Shown one piece after another: positions 34,718 through 45,602 of a stretch of 64,000 bases of DNA. The notes beneath the pieces were generated by a model, which was not told the DNA's origin, did not search any database, and saw only the letters and a list, made by a program, of their open reading frames with translations. Position numbers and translations under genes: made by a program. Each line of letters begins with the position of its first letter. The first letter of the stretch is position 1. Source of the stretch: Paraburkholderia dilworthii. GTDB lineage: Bacteria > Pseudomonadota > Gammaproteobacteria > Burkholderiales > Burkholderiaceae. Location: assembly GCF_000472525.1 (NCBI RefSeq), contig NZ_AWZT01000024.1, forward strand, positions 1 to 64,000, given 5' to 3'.

Positions 34718-36280
34718 TTACTTGATCGCGATTTCGTCGAAATTGAACGAACCGTCCGGCGCGACATAAGCACCCGACAGGCGCTTGCTGCGCGCATACA
34801 CGACCTTTTCCTTGACGAGGAAAATCCACGGCGCGTCGGCCCAGATGCGTTTCTGCGCGTCGGTGTAGAGCGCGGCCTTCTTCGTACGATCGGTGGTTTC
34901 GAGCGCCTGCTTCAGATCTCCGTCGACGGTATCGTTCTTGTAGTACGCGGTGTTGACCATCTTCGGCGGGAACGAGACCGACGCGAGAAGCGGCGTGATC
35001 GCCCAGTCGGCTTCGCCCGTCGACGACGACCAACCCGCGTAATACATACGCACCGGCGCAGTAGCCGCGTCCTGCGCGCTCTCCACCTTCGCGACGCGCT
35101 GACCCGCCTCCAGCGCCTCGACCTGCGCCTTGATGCCGACTTGCGCCAGTTGCTGCTGCACGAACTGAATGACCTTCTGCGCGGTCGAGTAGTTATACGC
35201 GGACCACAGCGTGGTTTCGAAGCCGTTCGGATAGCCCGCTTCCTTCAGCAACGCGCGGGCCTTCGCCGGATCGTACGGCCAGGGACCGAGCTTCACTGCG
35301 TAGTCGACGCCTTGCGGCACCACGCCGTCCGCGGGCGTGGCGTAACCCGAGAATACGACCTTCGTGAGCGCTTCCTTGTTGACCGCGTAGTTCAAAGCCT
35401 CACGCACCTTCGGATTGTCGAAGGGCTTCTGGTTCATGTTCAGGCTGATATAACGCTGAATGATCGACGGCGATGCGATGAGGTCGACCTTCGGGCTCGA
35501 CTGCAATTGCGCGGCCTGCTCGAACGGCACCTGGAACGCGAAGTCCGCCTCGCCGGTGCGCATCAATGCGGCGCGCGTGTTGTTGTCGACCACCGGCTTC
35601 CAGTCGATCGCGTCGATCTTCGGGTAGCCCTTCTTCCAGTAGCCGGCAAACTTCTTCACTGTCAGATCGCCCGCCGGGTCCCACTTCACGAATTCGAACG
35701 GACCGGTGCCGACCGGATGGAATGCAATATCCTTGCCGTATTTCTTCAGCGCGTCCGGCGAAATCATCACCGCCGACGGATGCGCGAGCACGTTGACGAA
35801 TGCCGAGAACGGCGCCTTCAGCGTGATCTTCACCGTGTACGGATCGACCACTTCGGTCTTCTCGATGCGGTTGAACATGTTGTAGCGCTTCAGCTTGTTC
35901 GCCGGATCCGTCACGCGGTCGAAGTTCGCTTTGACTGCGGCGGCGTTGAAGTCGGTGCCGTCCTGGAACTTCACGCCGTGACGCAGCTTGAACGTGTAGA
36001 CGCGCGCGTCCGGGCTCGCTTCGTAGCTATCGGCCAGCACGTTGACGAGCTTCATGTCCTTGTCGAAGCCGAAAAGCCCTTGATAGAACGACTTCGCGAC
36101 AGCTTGCGAGAGCGTGTCGTTGGCATCGTACGGATCCAGCGTGGTGAAGGTGGAGGCGACGGCCATCACCGCGGTTGTTTCCGCGTGCGCCACATTGCCC
36201 GCGAGCATCGCGAACATTACCGCGCCGCCGCTGATCAGCGCGCGCACACGAAACGTAGAAGACGGGACCAGCAGGTTCAT
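34718..36280 (-). CDS. Periplasmic peptide-binding protein (SBP family 5, GsiB-type)
   Basis: A 520-aa solute-binding protein with a signal peptide (FRVRALISGGAVMFAMLAGNVAHA). The family-5 motif AVASTFTTLDPYDANDTLSQAVAKSFYQGLFGFDKDMK is followed by the ligand-fold segments RHGVKFQDGTDFNAAAVKANFDRV and RYISLNMNQKPFDNPKVREALNYAVNKEAL. It has no lipobox, so it is soluble in the periplasm. GGAG lies 7 nt before the ATG. It is closest in type to glutathione- and dipeptide-binding proteins. The ATPase gene lies upstream across 150 bp without a terminator. Confidence 0.92.
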   Translation of the reverse strand: MNLLVPSSTFRVRALISGGAVMFAMLAGNVAHAETTAVMAVASTFTTLDPYDANDTLSQAVAKSFYQGLFGFDKDMKLVNVLADSYEASPDARVYTFKLRHGVKFQDGTDFNAAAVKANFDRVTDPANKLKRYNMFNRIEKTEVVDPYTVKITLKAPFSAFVNVLAHPSAVMISPDALKKYGKDIAFHPVGTGPFEFVKWDPAGDLTVKKFAGYWKKGYPKIDAIDWKPVVDNNTRAALMRTGEADFAFQVPFEQAAQLQSSPKVDLIASPSIIQRYISLNMNQKPFDNPKVREALNYAVNKEALTKVVFSGYATPADGVVPQGVDYAVKLGPWPYDPAKARALLKEAGYPNGFETTLWSAYNYSTAQKVIQFVQQQLAQVGIKAQVEALEAGQRVAKVESAQDAATAPVRMYYAGWSSSTGEADWAITPLLASVSFPPKMVNTAYYKNDTVDGDLKQALETTDRTKKAALYTDAQKRIWADAPWIFLVKEKVVYARSKRLSGAYVAPDGSFNFDEIAIK

Positions 36281-36430
36281 GAGTTGGCTCCAGGCTGCGA
36301 AATAAAATGGTTTAAGTTGCTGCGAGACGATTTGCTTTGCGTTGTTGCGTAGGGTTTGCGTCAGCTTTGCGCCGAGTTTGTATCGCTTGTTGCTTGCGTT
36401 ACGCGCCTGGCTTGCTGCTCTCGTCGCGGT

Positions 36431-38353
<1,923 letters not shown>

Positions 38354-38412
38354 GATGGTTCCTTTGAATTCGAACGCGCTAGCGGGTGTTCAACAATGTT
38401 CAGGGTAACGAG

Positions 38413-39408
38413 CTAACGGTAGATCGCGGTCACCGGCGCTTCGCCAAGACGCGCGAAACCGCGGTACATGCCCTCGGTATTGAACGGCAGCGCGATGTTG
38501 CCGCGTGCGTCGACGGCGATCAGACCGCCGCGACCGTCGATCTTCGGCAGACGGTTCATCACCACATCATCCGCGGCTTCCTGCAACGTCACTTTGCGGT
38601 AGGCCATTTGGGCGGCGACGTCGTAAGCCGCGACCATGCGCATGAACATTTCGCCCGAGCCCGTGGTCGAGACCGCGCAGGTCGCGTCGTCTGCATAGCA
38701 GCCCGCGCCGATTAGCGGCGTATCGCCCACGCGTCCGATCTGTTTGTTGGTGACGCCGCCCGTCGATGTGGCCGCCGCCACGTGGCCGTCCTGATCGAGC
38801 GCGACCGCGCCGACAGTGCCGAATTTGCGGTTCGGATCAATCGGCTCGTGCGGCGTGGGATCGTTCCTGTCGGTAGCCGGCGATGAAGCCGCGAGCGTCG
38901 CGCCGTCGTGATCGAGCATCGCGCGTTGCTGATCTCGCGCGAGCAGCCATTGACGATGACGCGCTTCGGTATCGAAGTATTCCGGCTCGACGAATTCGAG
39001 TCCTTGCGCGGCCGCGAAGCTTTCCGCGCCTTCGCCGGTGAACAGCACATGCTCGCTGCACTCGAGCACGCGGCGCGCCGCCATAATCGGATTGCGCACG
39101 CGCTTCACGCAGCAGATCGCGCCGGCTTCGAGCGTGCTGCCGTCCATGATCGCCGCGTCGAGTTCATGCGTGCCGGCCGCCGTGTAGACCGCGCCTCGGC
39201 CGGCGTTGAAAAGTGGACAGTCTTCGAGCAGTCGCACGGCTACGCTGACCGCGTCGAGTGCGCTACCGCCGTCTGCGAGTACACGCTGGCCGGCAGCAAG
39301 CGCTGCGTGCAAGGCCGCGTGATACTCAGCCTCAGCGCCGGCCGACAGCGACGCGCGCAGGATCGTGCCCGCGCCACCATGAATGGCAATGACTGCGTTG
39401 GTGTTCAT
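38413..39408 (-). CDS. iaaA: Isoaspartyl peptidase/L-asparaginase (Ntn hydrolase)
   Basis: A 331-aa plant-type asparaginase. The N-terminal AIHGGAGTI and DAVSVAVRLLEDCPLFNAGRGAVYT are family motifs. Autocleavage before Thr198 (KFG-TVGAVALD) creates the active site, with GRVGDTPLIGAGCYAD and TTGSGEMFMR in the beta chain. It removes isoaspartyl residues from dipeptides. In E. coli the homologue iaaA (ybiK) also stands directly before gsiABCD, the glutathione importer, and the order here is the same. It overlaps the regulator gene by 4 bp (ATGA). Confidence 0.93.
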   Translation of the reverse strand: MNTNAVIAIHGGAGTILRASLSAGAEAEYHAALHAALAAGQRVLADGGSALDAVSVAVRLLEDCPLFNAGRGAVYTAAGTHELDAAIMDGSTLEAGAICCVKRVRNPIMAARRVLECSEHVLFTGEGAESFAAAQGLEFVEPEYFDTEARHRQWLLARDQQRAMLDHDGATLAASSPATDRNDPTPHEPIDPNRKFGTVGAVALDQDGHVAAATSTGGVTNKQIGRVGDTPLIGAGCYADDATCAVSTTGSGEMFMRMVAAYDVAAQMAYRKVTLQEAADDVVMNRLPKIDGRGGLIAVDARGNIALPFNTEGMYRGFARLGEAPVTAIYR

Positions 39409-40484
39409 CGTTTGAGCTTGGGTTTTGCGTGGGTGGTGCGGGGTTTTGCAATTGCGCTTGCAACGGTGGTCACGGCTGCGGCCTCAAGCGGGGCTTCAAG
39501 CGCTGCGCCCGCCTTCGCGCGCCCTACCGTACGCTCAGTACGCGCCGTGCGCGCCGGTTCGCGCGCGGCAACGCCCGCCGCACTCGAGGATGCGGACAGC
39601 GGATCAGTGAGCCACGGCAACACGAACTCGGTGACTTCGGCGGCCGCCTTCACCGAACGCTTCGCGCGGTAAGCGACTGCGTCGCATAGCGCTTCGATTA
39701 CGGCCAGCACGGCAGCATCCGCATTCGCCGCGAGCCGGCGTTCGGAGCGCACGTATAACGAAAGGTCGGCGAACTGTGCGAGCGGCGAGCGCGGGCCGTC
39801 GGTCAGCGCTAGCACGCGTGCGCCCCGAGTGGCCGCACGGCGCGCGAGTTCGATGGTGTCGTCGACATAACGCGGGAAGGCTATGCCGATGACCAGGTCG
39901 CCCTTGCCGCAATTGAACAGACGCCGCGCCGCATGCGACGGTCCGCCGATGAACGCGAGCGATTGGACGTTGTCGTGATACGCCATCAGGCCGTGCTCCA
40001 TCAGCCCGGCGAGGAACGCGCTCGTCCCCGCGCCCAGCACGAAGACGCGCCGCGCGGCAAGGATCGCTTCGACCGCGGTCTCGGCAGCGGCGGTATCGAT
40101 CGCCGTGCGTGTCAGGTGCAGATTGTTGGCCGCCTGTTCGAGCGACGCGTCCACGACGTCGTCGCCCGCAGCGAGCGACTCCTGCGCGCTGCGCAGTCGC
40201 TCGACCGGAGCGAGCGTCGCCTCGAAGCCGCGCACGAGCGCCTCGCGAAACTGCGGATAGCCGTCGAACCCGAGCGCGCGGGCAAAGCGGTTCGCCGTCG
40301 CCACAGATGCGCCCACCACGCTCGCCAGTTCGTCGATCCGCATGGTGGCCGCGCGAAACAGATTCGCCAGCACGTACTCGCCCATCCGCCGATGAATGGG
40401 CGTAAGCGTAGGCATGGCCGCCTCGATGCGCGCGGCGATGGCCTGCTCGGCCGGACTGGATGCAACGGACGGTTGATGAATCAT
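39405..40484 (-). CDS. MurR/RpiR-family transcriptional regulator
   Basis: A 359-aa regulator. The N-terminal helix-turn-helix domain (about 1-85) includes ELASVVGASVATANRFARALGFDGYPQFREAL. The SIS sugar-phosphate-binding domain (about 115-260) includes RRVFVLGAGTSAFLAGLMEHGL and DLVIGIAFPRYVDDTIELARRAATRGARVLALTD. The last ~80 residues are an Ala/Thr/Arg-rich tail not needed by the family. It is the first gene of the peptide operon and is translationally coupled to iaaA. RpiR proteins usually sense phosphosugars such as MurNAc-6-phosphate; this fits a module that recycles cell-wall material, although no sugar enzyme is encoded here. The ATG at 40484 is chosen over an upstream TTG. Confidence 0.9.
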   Translation of the reverse strand: MIHQPSVASSPAEQAIAARIEAAMPTLTPIHRRMGEYVLANLFRAATMRIDELASVVGASVATANRFARALGFDGYPQFREALVRGFEATLAPVERLRSAQESLAAGDDVVDASLEQAANNLHLTRTAIDTAAAETAVEAILAARRVFVLGAGTSAFLAGLMEHGLMAYHDNVQSLAFIGGPSHAARRLFNCGKGDLVIGIAFPRYVDDTIELARRAATRGARVLALTDGPRSPLAQFADLSLYVRSERRLAANADAAVLAVIEALCDAVAYRAKRSVKAAAEVTEFVLPWLTDPLSASSSAAGVAAREPARTARTERTVGRAKAGAALEAPLEAAAVTTVASAIAKPRTTHAKPKLKR

Positions 40485-40570
40485 GCGGGCGAAACAACGC
40501 GGTAGGCGCAATAAGCGCGGTAGTTCTCAGCGAAGGCCAGTTGCCTCGGGACGTAAGCGGAATGCATGAA

Positions 40571-40633
40571 AGTATATTTACATGGAAATCGTCCGAGAAA
40601 AAATTCATTTTCATTTTCCAGGGTTTGCCCTGG
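40571..40633 (-). promoter_or_regulatory. AT-rich promoter/operator region of the peptide operon, with an upstream hairpin
   Basis: On the minus strand a -10-like TATACT (AGTATA at 40571-40576) lies in an AT-rich patch, with a poor -35. TGAAA/TTTCA-like words occur in the patch. Just upstream is the hairpin CCAGGG-TTTG-CCCTGG (40618-40633), followed in the minus direction by AAAATGAAAATG. It is probably the end of the MFS transcript, though without a good T-run. Confidence 0.4.
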
Positions 40634-40659
40634 CGCTCGTGATGCGCTGAGGTTGATCT

Positions 40660-41910
40660 TCAGCAAGCCGTGGCGCGTTCTTCGGGAATGCGTGCGAGCC
40701 GCGCCGCGGGCGACATCGCGATGATCGACGCCTGCACGAGAAAGGCCGCTGCGGCGGCGACGAGACAGGCGTCCATGTTCCAGCGCGCGCTGATTACCGC
40801 GCCGAGCAGTGCGCCCGCAGGTCGCGCGCCGTAGGTGGCCGTGCTGTTCAGCGCGGAGACGCGGCCCATCATCCGTTGCGGCGTAATGGCCTGACGCAGC
40901 GTAGTCGAGCCGACCACCCACAGGATCGGTCCGGCGCCTAGCAGGAAGAAACTGAGCAGCGCAAGCCAGAACGACGGCGCAACGAGCGTCCCCACCATCA
41001 CCAGCGAGGCCAGCAAGCCGCACGATGGCCCGATCAGCAGCACGCGCCCGAACGCGAGGCGTCGCGCGATGGCGGGCGCGGCCAGTGCGCCGCACACCAT
41101 GCCGACGCCATACGCGCCAAGTGTGATACCTACCGCCGATGCGCTCAGCGCCAACCGATGCACCGCGTACGGCACATACACCGCTTGCAGCACGAAGAAA
41201 CCGAGGTTGAAAAACACGGCCGTCGCGAGCATGGGAAGCAGCAGCGCGTCGCGCACCACGAAGCGCGTGCCCTCGCGCAACTCCAGCATGAAGTGACGTG
41301 CGGGCGCTGCCGCGCGAGGCGGTTCGTGCAGTCCCGCGAGCAAGCCCACGGTGAGCGCCGACAGCGCGGCCGCGCAGCCGTATGCCCAGCCCGCGCCGAT
41401 CCAGCCGACAAGCAGGCCGCCAAGCGCCGGTCCCGCCGAATACGCGACGCTGCGTGCAAGTTCCAGGCGGCCGTTCGCGCTGGCGTACGCTTCGCGCGAG
41501 ACGATCGACGGCACGAGCGAAGGCGCCGCAACGTTATAGGCAACCGTACCGGTCGCGGCAATGAAGCCGAGCGCGGCGAGTAACGGCAGATCCAACGCAT
41601 GCGTCATCAGAAGCAGCAGCACACACAGCATGGCGACGACACGCACGCTTTCGGCGAGCGCCATCAACGTGCGGCGCGAGCGGCGGTCGGCCCACACGCC
41701 AAGGGGAATCGACAGCAACAGGAAGGGCAACGTCTGTGCTGTCTGTAGAAGACCCGTGCCGCGTGCGTCGGCGCCGAGCGCGAAGACAGCAACCAGCGGC
41801 GCGGCCGCGAGGCTGATCTGTTCGGCGGATTGTGCGACGAGATTGGACCACGCGAGCCGCTGGAAAGCGGCCGGCAAACGGACACTGGATGAAGACGACG
41901 TGGCTTGCAT
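40660..41910 (-). CDS. MFS transporter
   Basis: A 416-aa protein with about 12 hydrophobic helices. Motif A is visible as GVWADRRSRRTLMALAESVRV after helix 2, and AARSVAYSAGPALGGLLVGWIGAGWAYG-like motif C follows. It resembles the enterobactin-exporter-like MFS_3 group. The substrate is unknown. The ATG at 41910 has GGAG 6 nt upstream; two ATGs further upstream lack one. It is divergent from the pseudouridine synthase gene. Confidence 0.82.
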   Translation of the reverse strand: MQATSSSSSVRLPAAFQRLAWSNLVAQSAEQISLAAAPLVAVFALGADARGTGLLQTAQTLPFLLLSIPLGVWADRRSRRTLMALAESVRVVAMLCVLLLLMTHALDLPLLAALGFIAATGTVAYNVAAPSLVPSIVSREAYASANGRLELARSVAYSAGPALGGLLVGWIGAGWAYGCAAALSALTVGLLAGLHEPPRAAAPARHFMLELREGTRFVVRDALLLPMLATAVFFNLGFFVLQAVYVPYAVHRLALSASAVGITLGAYGVGMVCGALAAPAIARRLAFGRVLLIGPSCGLLASLVMVGTLVAPSFWLALLSFFLLGAGPILWVVGSTTLRQAITPQRMMGRVSALNSTATYGARPAGALLGAVISARWNMDACLVAAAAAFLVQASIIAMSPAARLARIPEERATAC

Positions 41911-42002
41911 CGATGGCTCCGGCAACGGAATAGGAGCCATCATCGTGGCCGCGATCTCGCCGCGGGACGCCTCGCTTCTTGCGGTGTTATTCTTCGCTCG
42001 CC

Positions 42003-42713
42003 ATGAATCTCGAAAGCATTCTCTTTACCCAGGGCTTCGGCTCGCGCCGGCAGTGTCGCGCGCTGATCGGCGACGCGCGGGTGAGCATCGGCGGCACGGT
42101 GTGCACCGACCCCGACGCCGACTTACCTACCGACGACCCATCGTTCTCGTTCAGCGTCGACGGCGTGGTGTGGCCGTATCGCGAACGCGCCTATCTGCTG
42201 CTCAACAAGCCGGCCGGCTACGAGTGCTCGCGCGATCCGCAGCATCACTTGAGCGTGTTCAGTCTGCTGCCGCCGCAGTTCGCCGGGCGCGGCGTGCAAT
42301 GCGTGGGCCGGCTCGACCAGGACACGACCGGCCTCCTGCTTCTCTCCGACGACGGCAAGTTCGTCCATCTGTTCACGTCGCCGAAACGCAAGGTGCCGAA
42401 GGTGTACATCGCGACGACCCGTCATCCGCTCGACGACGCGCAACTGAGTGCGCTGCGCAATGGCGTGCTGCTGCACGGCGAGTCGAAGCCGGTCGCGGCG
42501 GTCGAAGCTCATGCGCGCGGCGAGCACGCGTTGGCGCTCACGGTGATGGAAGGCAAGTATCACCAGGTCAAGCGGATGATCGCGGCGGCCGGCAACCGTT
42601 GTGAAGCGCTGCATCGCGAACGGATCGGCGGACTCATATTGCCCTCGACGCTCGCACCGGGCGCATGGCAATGGCTCGATGAAACCGAACTCGGACTTTT
42701 ACGGAGCGGGTAA
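42003..42713 (+). CDS. RsuA-family rRNA pseudouridine synthase
   Basis: A 236-aa enzyme with an N-terminal S4 RNA-binding domain (NLESILFTQGFGSRRQCRALIGDARVSIGG) and a pseudouridine synthase domain. The catalytic Asp is in CVGRLDQDTTGLLLLSDDG. LNKPAGYECSRDPQHHLSVF and VMEGKYHQVKRMIAAAGNRCEALHRERIGGL match RsuA, which modifies U516 of 16S rRNA. Length is the same as RsuA. The ATG at 42003 gives the S4 domain its usual start. Confidence 0.9.
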   Translation: MNLESILFTQGFGSRRQCRALIGDARVSIGGTVCTDPDADLPTDDPSFSFSVDGVVWPYRERAYLLLNKPAGYECSRDPQHHLSVFSLLPPQFAGRGVQCVGRLDQDTTGLLLLSDDGKFVHLFTSPKRKVPKVYIATTRHPLDDAQLSALRNGVLLHGESKPVAAVEAHARGEHALALTVMEGKYHQVKRMIAAAGNRCEALHRERIGGLILPSTLAPGAWQWLDETELGLLRSG

Positions 42714-42879
42714 ACCGGTACGGTCCGCGTAACCCTCTGAATAGAACGGAACATAAATGTTCGCGGGCATACACTCGAGCGACGTGGCATGCGTTTGACG
42801 CTGCGTCGCAGCATGCTCTTCGTCATTGCTCCCTCTATACTCGTCTAAACAATGACTACAAAGAGTTCAAGGAGGGGCG

Positions 42880-43068
42880 ATGATTGTCCACAACGGAATC
42901 ATGAACTCGCACGTAATGGTGACGTTTGTGTGCCTGGGCTTGCTGATGATCGGCGGGCTGCTGGTCGCTATGCGGCTGCGGCACAGATACCATCCGAATC
43001 TGATCGGTGCGCTGATCGGCGCAATGCTGTGTTTCGTGCTGCTGGAGGCACTGCCGGCGCTGACCTGA
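42880..43068 (+). CDS. Small membrane protein, 62 aa
   Basis: The start is supported by AAGGAGGGG just before the ATG at 42880. The protein has two hydrophobic helices (VMVTFVCLGLLMIGGLLVAM and LIGALIGAMLCFVLLEALPAL) joined by a short basic turn (RLRHRYHPN), so both ends probably face the periplasm. I do not recognise a family. The region between it and the pseudouridine synthase gene (166 bp) could hold its promoter. Confidence 0.55.
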   Translation: MIVHNGIMNSHVMVTFVCLGLLMIGGLLVAMRLRHRYHPNLIGALIGAMLCFVLLEALPALT

Positions 43069-43257
43069 CGGACGAGACGCGCCGTACTGCGTGGCCTGCG
43101 CGGCTGCGCTTTGTAAAGCATGCCGGCGCGATATACAGCACAGCGCGTTCTGCTACCGCGTCGTAGTTGTTTTCGCGGCACGGCGGCGACGTGCCGCTCA
43201 TACCTTGCGTCCAGTCATGCTTCATGCCTTCCGTCATGCCTTCCATCGCGCCTTCTC

Positions 43258-44322
43258 TCATGCGCTCGGCACGCCCGCCGCTTCGCGCAAAAAATCCTCG
43301 ACGCTCGGATAACGCAAGCGCACGCCCAGTTCTTCTTTCAGGCGGCGATTGATGAGCCGTCTCGACTCACGCATGAACGACAGCAAGGTGGGCTCGATCT
43401 GCTCTTCGGCTTGCGCTCGCGTGATGCGCGGCGCGCGTGCCAAACCGAACGTATCGGCGACGAGATCGAAGTACTCGCCCATTTTCAGCGACGAGTCGTC
43501 GGACGCGTGAATGACGCGCGCCGGCCGGCCATGAGTCGCGAGGCGCACGAGAATGGCGGCGAGGTCGTCCGCATGAATGTGGTTCGTGTAGACGTCGTCG
43601 GCATCGGCGAGCGCAGGCGTGCCTTTTTCAAGCCGCGCAAGCGGCAGGCGGTTGGCCGCATAGATGCCCGGAATCCGCGCAACGCTCGCGACAACAGCGC
43701 CGCGAGCGGTCGCGCGTCGCAATTGCTGCTCGGCCGACACGCGACGTTTCGCGCGCGCATTGGCCGGCGCGGTGACATGCGTCTCGTCGATCCACGCACC
43801 GCCACAATCGCCGTAGACGCCCGTCGTGCTCGCATAAACGAAGCGCAGCGGCGCGCGCGAAGCGGCGGCGCGGCGAAGGCCGTCGGGTACAATATTGGCT
43901 GGTTCCGCTTGTGTCCGTGCTTGTGCCCATGAAGCGCGCGTGCGGCGCAAGCGCCCGACCGGCGCGATAGCGGCGCGTGCCCCACTTGCCCCACGCGAGC
44001 GAGGCATCGCATGATCGCGGCGCTTAGCCAGGGTAGCAAGCAACGCGCGGGTGCGGCGGTCGTCGTCGCCGGTTTTCTGCGGCGGCGCAAGATGCAGCAC
44101 CGTGGGCGCGAGGCCCGCGAGCCGTTTCAGGCTGCGGCGTTCGTCGAGATCGCCGACCAGCGGCGAGACGCCTGCGGCACGCAATTCGGCGCTGCGCCCG
44201 GCGTGGCTGGTCAATGCGAAGACGTGGGCGCGCGGCAGAAGCAGGGGCAGGCAGCGCATGCCGACATCGCCGCAACCTACGATCAACACGCGCGGTCGGC
44301 GGAAGTTTCGTGTCGCTTTCAT
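43258..44322 (-). CDS. NAD-dependent epimerase/dehydratase (atypical SDR)
   Basis: A 354-aa Rossmann-fold protein. NAD(P) loop RPRVLIVGCGDVGMRCLPLLLPRA near the start, STTGVYGDCGGAWIDE with the catalytic Y region, and NHIHADDLAAILVRLATHGRPARVIHASDDSS at the substrate side. It is an SDR of the YeeZ type. Between the second beta strand group and the STTGVYGD motif there is a basic, Arg/Ala-rich segment (about residues 95-150) longer than expected. The ATG at 44322 is chosen over the longer frame. It is divergent from the reductase gene across a short repeat. Confidence 0.82.
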   Translation of the reverse strand: MKATRNFRRPRVLIVGCGDVGMRCLPLLLPRAHVFALTSHAGRSAELRAAGVSPLVGDLDERRSLKRLAGLAPTVLHLAPPQKTGDDDRRTRALLATLAKRRDHAMPRSRGASGARAAIAPVGRLRRTRASWAQARTQAEPANIVPDGLRRAAASRAPLRFVYASTTGVYGDCGGAWIDETHVTAPANARAKRRVSAEQQLRRATARGAVVASVARIPGIYAANRLPLARLEKGTPALADADDVYTNHIHADDLAAILVRLATHGRPARVIHASDDSSLKMGEYFDLVADTFGLARAPRITRAQAEEQIEPTLLSFMRESRRLINRRLKEELGVRLRYPSVEDFLREAAGVPSA

Positions 44323-44368
44323 GGTGCACGCATTGTAGCCGTCAAGCGCTGCGGGCACCGGGCGACCC

Positions 44369-44392
44369 CGACTATCCGACTATCCGACTATC
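44369..44392. repeat. Three tandem copies of an 8-bp unit
   Basis: CGACTATC occurs three times in a row between the divergent epimerase and reductase genes. Confidence 0.9.
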
Positions 44393-44437
44393 CCTGTATC
44401 CGTTAACGATTACCGACTTTTCGACTTCGAACACTCT

Positions 44438-45469
44438 ATGGCATTTAACGTCACGCTCCGGCAAAGCGGCCGGCAGTTTCAGGTAGAACAGGACGAGCCG
44501 GTCCTGAACGCCGCCTTGCGTCAAGGCATCGGTCTGCCGTATGGCTGCAAGAACGGCGCGTGCGGTTCATGCAAAGGCGCCGTGGTCAACGGCCAGGTCG
44601 AGCAGCGCGCGCACTCGTCGTCGGCTTTGTCGAACGAGGAAAAAACCCGCGGCATGGCGCTCTTCTGCTGCGCAACGGCGTGTTCGGATCTGGAAATCGA
44701 TATCCGCGAAGTGGCGGGCGTCGGCGACATGCAGGTGAAGAAGCTGCCCTGCCGTGTGAATGCGATCGAGCGCAAGGCCGACGACGTCGTAGTGCTCAAG
44801 CTGCAACTGCCCGCGAATGAACGTCTGCAATATCTGGCCGGTCAGTACCTCGAATTCATTCTGAAGGACGGCAAGCGCCGCAGCTATTCGATGGCCAACG
44901 CGCCGCATGCCGAAGGCCCGATCGAACTGCATATTCGCCATATGCCTGGCGGCGCCTTCACCGACCACGTGTTCATCACGATGAAAGAGCGCGACATCCT
45001 GCGCTTCGAAGCGCCGCTCGGCACGTTCTTCCTGCGCGAAGAGTCGGACAAGCCGATCGTGCTGCTTGCTTCGGGCACGGGCTTCGCGCCGCTGAAGGCG
45101 ATCGTCGAGCACGCAGTGTTCAAGAACCTGAACCGCCCGATGACGCTGTACTGGGGCGCGCGTCGAAAGAAGGATCTGTATCTGCTCGAACTGGCCGAAC
45201 AGTGGGCGCGTGAGATTCCGAACTTCAAGTTCGTGCCGGTGCTCTCGGAACCGGACGCGAGCGATGCATGGACGGGCCGCGTCGGCTTCGTGCATCGCGC
45301 GGTGATCGAGGACCTGCCCGATCTGTCCGCGTATCAGGTGTATGCCTGCGGCGCGCCGGTGATGGTCGAATCGGCGCAGCGCGATTTCACGCAGCATCAC
45401 GGCCTGCCCGAAGACGAGTTCTACGCGGACTCGTTCACGAGCGCGGCGGATCTGGCCAACGCGGTCTAA
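44438..45469 (+). CDS. 2Fe-2S/FAD/NAD(P)H reductase, CDP-6-deoxyglucoseen reductase-like
   Basis: A 343-aa electron-transfer flavoprotein. The N-terminal plant-type ferredoxin domain has Cys37, Cys42 and Cys45 (YGCKNGACGSCKG) and a fourth Cys near 78. The FAD domain has RRSYSMANAP (R-x-Y-S), and the NAD(P)H domain has IVLLASGTGFAPLKAI and YACGAPVMV. Databases tend to name this type after AscD of dideoxysugar synthesis, but no sugar gene is nearby. It more likely feeds electrons to an oxygenase or another redox enzyme. No Shine-Dalgarno sequence precedes the ATG. Confidence 0.88.
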   Translation: MAFNVTLRQSGRQFQVEQDEPVLNAALRQGIGLPYGCKNGACGSCKGAVVNGQVEQRAHSSSALSNEEKTRGMALFCCATACSDLEIDIREVAGVGDMQVKKLPCRVNAIERKADDVVVLKLQLPANERLQYLAGQYLEFILKDGKRRSYSMANAPHAEGPIELHIRHMPGGAFTDHVFITMKERDILRFEAPLGTFFLREESDKPIVLLASGTGFAPLKAIVEHAVFKNLNRPMTLYWGARRKKDLYLLELAEQWAREIPNFKFVPVLSEPDASDAWTGRVGFVHRAVIEDLPDLSAYQVYACGAPVMVESAQRDFTQHHGLPEDEFYADSFTSAADLANAV

Positions 45470-45488
45470 GCGAAAGATGCGTTGCCCG

Positions 45489-45520
45489 CGCGGCCCGATC
45501 TACACAACAAGCGGGCCGCG
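45489..45520 (+). terminator. GC hairpin after the reductase gene
   Basis: CGCGGCCCG and CGGGCCGCG pair across 14 nt, starting 20 bp after the stop. There is no T-run, so it is a weak or Rho-aided terminator at most. Confidence 0.45.
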
Positions 45521-45581
45521 GCTGAACAACATGTCAGCATCACGACAGGCACGCAAAGACACACATGGGCGCCCCTTGCCG

Positions 45582-45600
45582 TGAATTCATGCAAATTCAT
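45582..45600 (+). promoter_or_regulatory. Possible operator at the argD promoter
   Basis: TGAAT-tcatgcaa-ATTCA, also readable as two AATTCAT direct repeats spaced exactly 10 bp (45584-45590, 45594-45600), lies two bases before the -35. ArgR half-sites in enterobacteria have the TGAAT/ATTCA form, but with a 4-bp gap, so assignment to ArgR is only suggestive. Confidence 0.35.
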
Positions 45601-45602
45601 TG

